Position numbers and translations under genes: made by a program
Source of the DNA: Rutpela maculata
Lineage: Eukaryota > Arthropoda > Insecta > Coleoptera > Cerambycidae
Assembly (NCBI GenBank): GCA_936432065.2
Contig: OW386290.2
Coordinates: 139,821,677 to 139,885,676 of the forward strand
Reading direction: 5' to 3'
Length of the DNA: 64,000 nt
The notes under the pieces: model-generated
Database searches by the model: none
Seen by the model: the letters and a program-made list of their open reading frames with translations, nothing else
Told to the model about the DNA's origin: nothing
Shown here: in pieces, positions 56,811 to 64,000 of the stretch
Layout of the letters: each line of letters starts with the position of its first letter
How positions within the stretch are numbered: the stretch's first letter is position 1

Positions 56811-56828
56811 CAAAAGTTGACGAATTCA

Positions 56829-56845
56829 ATTTCGGGGTCACCAAT
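56829..56845 (-). other. Gypsy primer-binding site
   Basis: The minus strand reads attggtgaccccgaaat directly inside the right LTR. TGGTGACCCCGA is a familiar start for primer-binding sites of insect gypsy elements. It fixes the right LTR as the 5' LTR. Confidence 0.65.
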
Positions 56846-57068
56846 TATGGTAGTATATACCACAATAAAACTTCATCATCATTAAAGAACGTATATTAAA
56901 ATAAAAATAAAGTATTAATGTTCTCTTATAAAGAATATTTCATTATATTAATTAATTTATAAAATTGATGATGTTATAATATTTTTAAAAATTGTTCTTC
57001 TGTTATTTTTGTTTCTTCCAGTTCTATGGCAACTCCCACGCTTAATCTGCAGTAAGCAAGTTGCTACA
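56846..57068 (-). repeat. Gypsy-like LTR, right copy (5' LTR)
   Basis: About 223 bp, differing from the left copy at four positions. It is followed by the target duplication attgg at 57,069-57,073. Confidence 0.85.
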
Positions 57069-57074
57069 ATTGGT

Positions 57075-57325
57075 TATTCAATACTTCAGTATTAGCTAGA
57101 AGAGTAGTTATTTTGATTGGTTTTCCAATAATGAGTATTATAAAATATTTACCAAACTACCTAGTATATATATTAGCGTGCCCAGATTAGGGCAACAATA
57201 TACAAAAAGTAGGTAGTTTTATAATATATAAAAGAGTATGTAAGTTGTGATTTGCTTAATACCTAAAGAATATTCTCTAATCATGATGAAAGCAAATAAA
57301 TAAAAAATAATTAATTGTAAAAGGA
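57075..57325 (+). repeat. Dispersed repeat, close relative of 7,477-7,746
   Basis: Shares attagctagaagagtagtt, gcgtgcccagattagggcaa and aatattctctaatcatga, and the tail gcaaataaataaaaaataat, with the palindrome arm. Only one arm is present, so it shows the family's unduplicated form. Confidence 0.8.
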
Positions 57326-57329
57326 AATT

Positions 57330-59985
57330 ATTATTATTATTTACCGATTATAATATTCACAATCAATAGGTGTAGATAAGCGAGCTGTATGAATTCACCT
57401 AAGAGCGTAATCTGGCCATGATAATAAAACCAGAGATATCCAGTGTTTGTACGTGTATACTAGGACGATTAAGCGACGTATGAAGTTAATTTAATCCAGT
57501 GACGTGAGGAACAGTATATTCCATTATCCCGTTTCACAATTAACTGAATACACATTAGGTATTTATGAAGCCAAATTTCAGTTTAACTTAATACTTATGC
57601 ACCAACGTTACATAATGCAAGCACGTTTATTTACCTAAAAGCTCTTGTTATATGTCTCAATTCCGACGATATTAATGGCCTATTCGAATAAATAATACTC
57701 CCCGCGGAGCGATAATGCAAATGTTAAAGTAATCCACAGACGATTTCAGCGGTTATAATTGTGGATTCTCCGCTGGTTAGTGTTCACGCGTCAGTTAATA
57801 TTTGTGTTTGTATTGGCATAAGGCTTCGCAATTTGCCGAGCTGTCGAGCGATTTTCGAGTTTTGGAACTTCTTCCCAGTTGGGTAGAAAAATACAGGACT
57901 CTACAAATAGTACAGTAACTAGAGGTTTTAACTTCGGAATAATGTCATATGAATTAGATTTCGTTCATTTTTTGCAACTTAATAGTAAATGTATTAAGTA
58001 AAAGTTTATGCTATAAATGCCACCCCTTTCCAGGGGGTGACAAAAACATTGGACTTAAAAGATAATGAAAGAAGGGTGCCAAAGTCTTATGGGACTTTGG
58101 GCCCAATACGCCCCAGCTTGTAAAGTGTACGGAGTTATTGTACTTGGTCTTGCAAACAAAAACGTCAATAGCCGTAATCTCCAAAATTGAGCTATTTCTA
58201 AGATATTAGTTTGCGAAGCCCCTCAAGTGCATAAACTACACTGGCCTACAAATGGAAAAAGTCATGCTTAGTGAACTAACTATTCCCATTTATTTCGGCT
58301 CGCTGAAATTCAATATGACCTCAGTTGAATCGCTCATTTGAGAAACGACACTAGTCCTTAAAAAGTAGAACTGAGAAAATTAAGAAAAACTTTCCAGATT
58401 CACCATTTCAAGTAGTCACACATAACAAAAACATAATTAATTTAATGTAGAAAATTGTAGATCAGAATACAGATACACATTGTGGGAAAACCCACCTGAC
58501 CTTTGCCTTGCCCCAGCACGTAAGGTTTTTTATAACGCCAAAAAAGTGTTGTATCGTAATACTGCTTATTCAGCTCGTTTAAATCAGACTCCAAAAGTGA
58601 TTCAACTTTAGAACTTCAACCTAATAACATTGTAGTACTTCAGTATTGATCACAACCCCGAGGATTCTATGAAAAAATAGGGGGAATCAGTTAAATTCTG
58701 CCCTCCTCGGAACCTTGTTACCTTGTTACCAAGTAAACCCATAGCACTCCAGCAGCAAACCCTTCTGCTTCATAACCCAGTAACTCCGTAAACTCATAAC
58801 TACATAACTCTGGGGATATAATAGAGGGATGTGAAGATTCTGAACAGGAGAATACGTGAGATTGTGTTCAGCGTTCTATGGAGAAAGAACATTAATTTTA
58901 CCTTCCTCGAGAAACAGCTATTATATGTCCATTTCATCGAAAAATGATTTAAAAAAACAAACTCCTAAGAGAGAAAACACCAAAATGTAGAATTTATTTA
59001 TCAGATCACAATTCAGAACACAATGAAAACTCAAAGTAAACATAACCAAACAAGTGCGTTTTACTCGAAAACGGTACGTTCTATCGCATTTTAATAAGAG
59101 ACCCATTTTAACACCCTATTATGTGCCCCATCCACGTGTATAATGCTTTCTGCCCTACTATGAACCATAAGGCAGCAAAAAAAATGTGAGAAAGGAGACT
59201 GGAGAACACATGACATAAATCGTTATTACACAATAAGTGTTGATCCTACTTAAATACAAAAACACATTTTCTATGCGCAATGAATTGGACTTTTAGGATA
59301 AACAAAAACATTTACCAGAATTATACTGGTTTTGTTTTTTTTAATGCAACAATATCAAAATAGCCATTTTTGGCATATTTTGCTGTCTAGCTCCTAAACC
59401 AACGATTGTATTAAAATGAAACCAACGTAAATTTTCTTATATTAGGGTCGTACATGCATGAAAGAAAAATGAGCGAAAAAAAGTAGGTTCACTTTTTTTT
59501 TAAAAAGGGGTTTTCAAAATTTCAACATCCCGTATCATGGAAACCGCGAGGTATTCGATGAAAGTTTTTTCACAAATCATCATCCCTCCTTAAGGGCATT
59601 AGTATGTGTAGTATTATAGATTGGAAATAACAGCCGTTTGTCCTGTACAGAAGACCCCCAAATTCGGACAGCGCGACCTTTCCGGCCTCGTACAGCCAAA
59701 ACCGTTTGTCTTACGGCAAATGTGTAATATATGTATTATGTAGAGAAGGGATGAGTCTTCAAAAAGTGTAACTTGGTAAAGAGCCCTTCGGGCAATAGGG
59801 AAAAAGATATGGGCACATAAGTAAAATTTCAAAGTTTCAACCCCTAAAAATAGGGGACGCACATGGTGTAGCAGGGTGTAGTTTTCTGTGCTTGCTTATT
59901 ATGCCCTCTTAAACAACAAAAAAAAGTCCGCAGTACGCAAAATTTTTTATTATGTCTAATTCGACTGAAGAATTAAGGATCAATT
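57330..59985. other. Non-coding stretch
   Basis: No gene or clear repeat recognised. 57,700-57,880 is richer in G+C (ccccgcggagcgataatgc onward) and lacks repeat character. It could hold regulatory or 5'-exon sequence of a neighbouring gene, but nothing in it proves that. Confidence 0.4.
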
Positions 59986-59989
59986 TCGT

Positions 59990-60850
59990 TTGTATTTAAT
60001 TTCTGTAAAATTAATAGTTTCGGAGATCTGGAAATATAAATATGACGTCCGAATGTCTATAAGACGAAGTATTTAGTTTAAATGTTAAATATCTCAGAGA
60101 CTATGGCACTTACGTCAAAGATGCTAACCATCAAAATGGAAGACTGTTAATTAGGCTATTAAATGATATTTCGATTCGCATAAAAAGCAACGAAGTTATG
60201 ACACATTTTTTAAAATAAAATCACCGCCATTTTGTTAATGTAAGTAGTCAGTAATTAAAAAAATTCTCATATACTGTTTTTTGTTAACATGTAGTATGAC
60301 CTAGTTGCTCAATTTTTTTGGTTCGTCTGCAACACTTGCTTCAGAAATAAATTGCACTTTTTAACTATATAGGGATTTTCGAGAAGACGTAAAATTGCAA
60401 ATATCTCTATAAATATTAGTTTTAGTGAAAAAATGGTAGACATCAAAAATAAAGCTTATAAACTGAGAATGGGTTTGTTTTATTTTGAGGTTCATGTAGA
60501 AATAATAGTTCCGGAGATATTTAAGTTTAAATATGGCATTCAAACGTTTATAGGATAAAGTATTTAGTTTAAATGTTGAATATCTTAGAAACTGTGACAC
60601 ATTCATCAAAAGTTTTTGGGGAACAAAATTAAAGTTAATTTATGTCTTTCAAATGATTTTTTATTTGTTTCTGTATAATAAAAAATAAAGAAGTTATAGC
60701 CGAAACAATGTGCGTGTTCACATTATTTTTAATATGTGACCATTTTGTTATTGCAATTGTCCAGTAACTAATTTTTTTCCAAAATGCTGTTTTTGTCAAT
60801 TTTTTGTCTATGTAAAACACTTGCATTGGAAAAAAATTCCATCCGCCATA
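59990..60850 (+). repeat. Diverged direct duplication (~490-bp period)
   Basis: 60,000-60,300 and 60,485-60,790 share in order taatagtt-cggagat, aagtatttagtttaaatgtt, gaatatct-aga, aagttat and ccattttgtta. There is no ORF across it. Confidence 0.65.
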
Positions 60851-61284
60851 TTGGAGCCGCCATTTTGAATTTATTTATCCTGACTTTAATCGGCGATCTC
60901 AAAAACATCATATCCATACGTCACAAAAATAAATTAGTATAATTGACTACACGCTTGTTATGCGTGTAAAAAGTAAAGTAAAGGAAAATTATCATTTAAT
61001 ATGAGATTAATCCGAAATTTTGCATATTTTTCACCTCTAGATACTGTACTAAAATATGAGTATTGTACAGAGACAAAATATACCCGTTATGTAAAATATA
61101 TTTGCCATCTATACAGGGTGTCTCAGCGTCGCCCAAATACAGGGATTTTAAAATTTGCAATAAAAGTCAGGAAAACTGAGAATAGTTGAGAGTCAGGAAT
61201 TTCACTAATTATCTGTAAATTTCATTAGAAAATGTTATGCATATCAATTATTGTCTATTATCGGATAAAAAAATTTAATATTAT

Positions 61285-62150
61285 TAAGATTTGCACGTTA
61301 AAGCTAAATTGTGTGAGGCACTGGTTCTCTCTCAGTTTGGTTTTTGTGCACCCATTTATTCACCTTGCCTTGATAATCTAGACTCAAGCCGAATTCAGAA
61401 AGTACAGAACTACTGTTTAAGATATATATTTGGAAAACGGAAATATGAACATATTTCCCATAAATTACTAAACCTAAGGTGGTTGAACATGAAAAACAGA
61501 TTTTTACTGCAATCTCTTACGTTATTTCATACCATTATTATATATAAAGAGCCGAAATATCTATACCAAAAAATTAAGTTCCGAACGGACGTACATAATA
61601 TTAATATAAGATTTCCTAATTCTTTAACAGCACCTGTCCATAAAACAGCTCTATTTGAACGGTCATTTAATTTTACAATACATAAAGCATATAATAAGAT
61701 ACCATATCAATTTAAACAACTGAACCGTCTTTTGAAAAATCTATTCGCTAGTGGCTGTATCATGAGCAAATATCTTAAATGTCTTAGCTATAAGCATATT
61801 ATAAAGAACTTTCTTCATTCTGTCCTTTTCTTATACAGAAACATATTATCCTTTAATAGAAAAAATTGTGAGTGGACTTTAATACAGAGAAAATGTATTC
61901 TCTACAGTTTTCTTTTAGTCTGTTTTTTTTTTATTCGAAGTTAAATGGAAGAGCAGAGCTCGGCGTAACTTGCTTATGTCGAAATTCTGAATTTCGCTCC
62001 GGGAATTTTTCCAGTAAATTATTAAATGTCTCGTAAAATATATTCATGTTATATACTTACCTTTTTATACCTTTATTATATGTAATTAAAATTTGTACTT
62101 TCTTGTAACATGTTATTGGAAAAATAAAAAGACGTTTGTTATTATTAATG
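61285..62150 (+). pseudogene. LINE 3' end: RT C-terminal domain
   Basis: 217 codons are open (61,291-61,944) with L-C-E-A-L-V-L-S-Q-F-G-F-C and K-V-Q-N-Y-C-L-R-Y-I-F-G, typical of the region after the palm in CR1-like LINE RTs. A-rich sequence and taattaatgtctaatatta-type repeats near 62,125-62,160 probably mark its 3' end. The 5' part is absent. Confidence 0.75.
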
Positions 62151-63540
62151 TCTAATATTAATAGTTGTTTCCAGTTACTGCCCTTATAACTGAAGCCGCC
62201 CCTGGTCAAACAGTGGCATTCCATGGCTCGAGAATTTTATCTCGATGCCAGAGACGGCTCTCATATAGACATAATATTATACTTTCACTCCACTACGTGG
62301 ATAGGGAAGTAAAAATATATTGAAGTCTTCCAAAAAATAAAAAAGTTACGGACTTGTTCTACATTTAAACTAATATATTGTAAAAATTATTTGAATGCGT
62401 AATGAATTTTTTGAAAATCTAGAGTTATGGGTCATGGAAAATCTTAAAGTAGTTCAATGAGAAAAGCTTAAATTCAAATAATACGTGTATTTATTGATTA
62501 AAAATTCAAATAACAAATAATTCATTTTCTGATTAATTATATTTAATATGGTTCAGATCGGCACACCAAGCATGGCAAGTTATAGATACATCCCGAGGAT
62601 ATTTAATCTCAACTACATGCAACGGTTAGGGTGATGGTATCACAAAAAGATTCAAATTTTCCTCAGAAGATATTAACATTTTGGTTTGGAGGTTGAAAAG
62701 ATTGTGATTGAATTATAATTTTGAAGTTTTGGTTCTTTAAAAGATCCTATGAGCATAGATACTTATTACGTATCTATACTAATTAGTTTTAATTTTTGTT
62801 ATATGAAAAATATTTTATTTTTGATTTCATATTCTTGGTATAACTTATTACAAATACTTATATTGGTAATGAGCTATGCAAAGTTATGTATTGGGTCAGG
62901 GAAAATCTGGGAAAGCCAAATAATTTCAAATGAGAAATGTGGTATCCACATTTTGTGAGCTATCCTGTTGTCGCAAACATATTGAAGGCATAAGAATGAC
63001 AGGATTTCACGTCGCTTCCGAAGTACTCCCATGGAGACGTCCGTCCTCAATTTATGATGCTTTTTTGTAGACATTTTGGTTAAAATAAAAAAATTCACCA
63101 TTCAGCATAAATAAAACTTAGCTAAGTTGCCATCTTGTAGTCGAAAAAACAGCACTCTTTGTAACTCATCTAATTTTTCTTAACAAAAATGAGATATAAG
63201 CTTACTTCCAAAATGAACAGTGATTCAGATTTTATGGTAACATTTTAGGGAAAAATTATTATTTTACCATTTTTAACACGCTTCTATTAACTAGACCTGT
63301 AACATTGTAAGTAAATCTTACAATTCACTTTTCACCCACTTTTAATTGTCGTATCGGTTTGAATCTTTGCTAACGTATGCAATTCTGGTGACAATAAAAT
63401 AGTATATTATCATTGACCTTATATTATGACGGAGGTGGGATTTAGTGGTACGGACTCCTCGTGATCGTATCACTGGCGACTCCACCATAAACACTAATTT
63501 TCCGCGACAGAGAGAGAAAGTAAATCATAGTTTAAAAAAT
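62151..63540. other. Non-coding stretch
   Basis: No gene seen. Short open frames at 62,749-62,958 and 62,874-63,101 overlap on opposite strands and show no domain. Confidence 0.4.
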
Positions 63541-63544
63541 TGAA

Positions 63545-63760
63545 AAACACGCTTTTATGACTAGCGCAGTAAAAAGTTAGAAATCAGTATTAGGCAATTA
63601 AATTTAAAATCTTGGGGCGCACTTATATAGGTAGGTAACTACATCACATTTTGTTCATTATGCCTAGACCGCTATATAAGTGCGCTCCACGTTTTTAAAT
63701 TGAATTATCTAATAATTATTTTTTACTTTTTAGTGCGCTACTTATGAAAGCGTGTTTTTT
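63545..63760. repeat. Fold-back MITE-like element (~87-bp arms)
   Basis: aaacacgctttt-atga pairs with tcat-gaaagcgtgtttt, and ggggcgcacttatata pairs with tatataagtgcgctcc. The central loop is about 40 bases. No ORF. Confidence 0.8.
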
Positions 63761-63899
63761 AGTTTTCATTGTCGATTTTGCTAAGTACTAAAACAGTTTG
63801 ACTGAAAACCGAGTATTCATGTATGCGACATTTAAAAGTATGATTCTTTTGCAGTAATGGAGTCCGAACCATTTAGGGATAATTTTATAATTAAAATTA

Positions 63900-63968
63900 T
63901 TTTGCCGTAAGCAGGATGCGAACCTGCTTCGCTGGATATTCCATCTTGCAGGCTAAATGCCAAATTTG
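63900..63968 (-). repeat. tRNA-like remnant
   Basis: The minus strand has a perfect T arm (gcagg-ttcgcat-cctgc) with a B-box-like ggttcgcatcc. The acceptor and anticodon stems do not form, so it is a tRNA pseudogene or a SINE head rather than a functional tRNA. Confidence 0.4.
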
Positions 63969-64000
63969 CCAAATTGCCATATTACATTTTTTATTTTATT

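Larger units (their letters stand above)
55189..57068 (-). mobile_element. Short defective gypsy-like element with inverted core
   Basis: Two ~222-bp LTRs enclose only about 1.4 kb. The primer-binding site next to the right LTR and the integrase C-terminus and polypurine tract next to the left LTR place the element on the minus strand. The RNase H-integrase block between them is on the plus strand. Gag, protease and most of RT are missing. The high LTR identity indicates a recent insertion. Confidence 0.8.

Noticed and set aside
63900..63968. Functional tRNA gene
   Set aside because: Only the T arm is intact; acceptor and anticodon stems do not form.

Overview
This is a eukaryotic window, very probably from an insect with a large, AT-rich, transposon-packed genome. 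The evidence is an insect-type divergent ionotropic receptor, arthropod-type LINEs, BEL/Pao, gypsy, PIF-Harbinger and mariner elements, TTAA-flanked piggyBac-like repeats, and a TATA plus TCAGT core promoter. The order cannot be fixed from the sequence; a beetle is one possibility. There are no bacterial operons, rRNAs or CRISPR arrays.

Only two or three stretches look like host genes. (1) 4,660-5,978 (+) is the last exon of a chemosensory ionotropic receptor; its earlier exons lie upstream, probably outside the window. (2) 42,171-42,635 (-) is a histidine-rich 154-residue ORF with a TATA box, a correctly spaced initiator and a downstream AATAAA. (3) 48,764-48,828 (+) may be a THAP-type first exon, host or transposon.

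The rest is a nest of mobile elements. 1,231-4,390 is a long-TIR transposon in the presumed receptor intron. 6,134-9,077 holds a piggyBac-like MITE with a second MITE inside it, then a TIR element carrying a near-perfect 224-bp palindrome. At 9,948-13,300 a LINE is cut by a second TIR transposon (10,753-12,567); both TIR transposons encode the same unusual, non-DDE-looking, nuclease-like protein. 14,948-20,815 holds a LINE fragment, a GC-rich jockey fragment and an almost complete CR1-like LINE on the minus strand. 20,822-31,537 may be one large composite with matching ends, containing an iteron-bearing element flanked by (TA)n at 24,091-31,352. 31,538-32,405 is a LINE 3' end. At 34,047-41,309 a PIF-Harbinger element is split by a BEL/Pao retrotransposon whose 3' LTR is reduced to about 21 bp. 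43,334-46,592 is a mariner-like element with two MITEs inside. At 49,313-51,782 a second mariner-like transposase sits between ~500-bp TIRs full of a short iteron. At 55,189-57,068 a young gypsy-like element (LTRs about 98% identical) has its RNase H-integrase block inverted. The remainder to 64,000 is mostly non-coding, with a LINE 3' end, a fold-back element and tRNA-like pieces.

No coordinated new gene system is evident. The most novel material is the transposon-borne nuclease-like family with two copies, the iteron-bearing elements, several fold-back hairpins, the inverted gypsy interior and the His-rich gene. Positions of repeat ends and identities were judged by eye.
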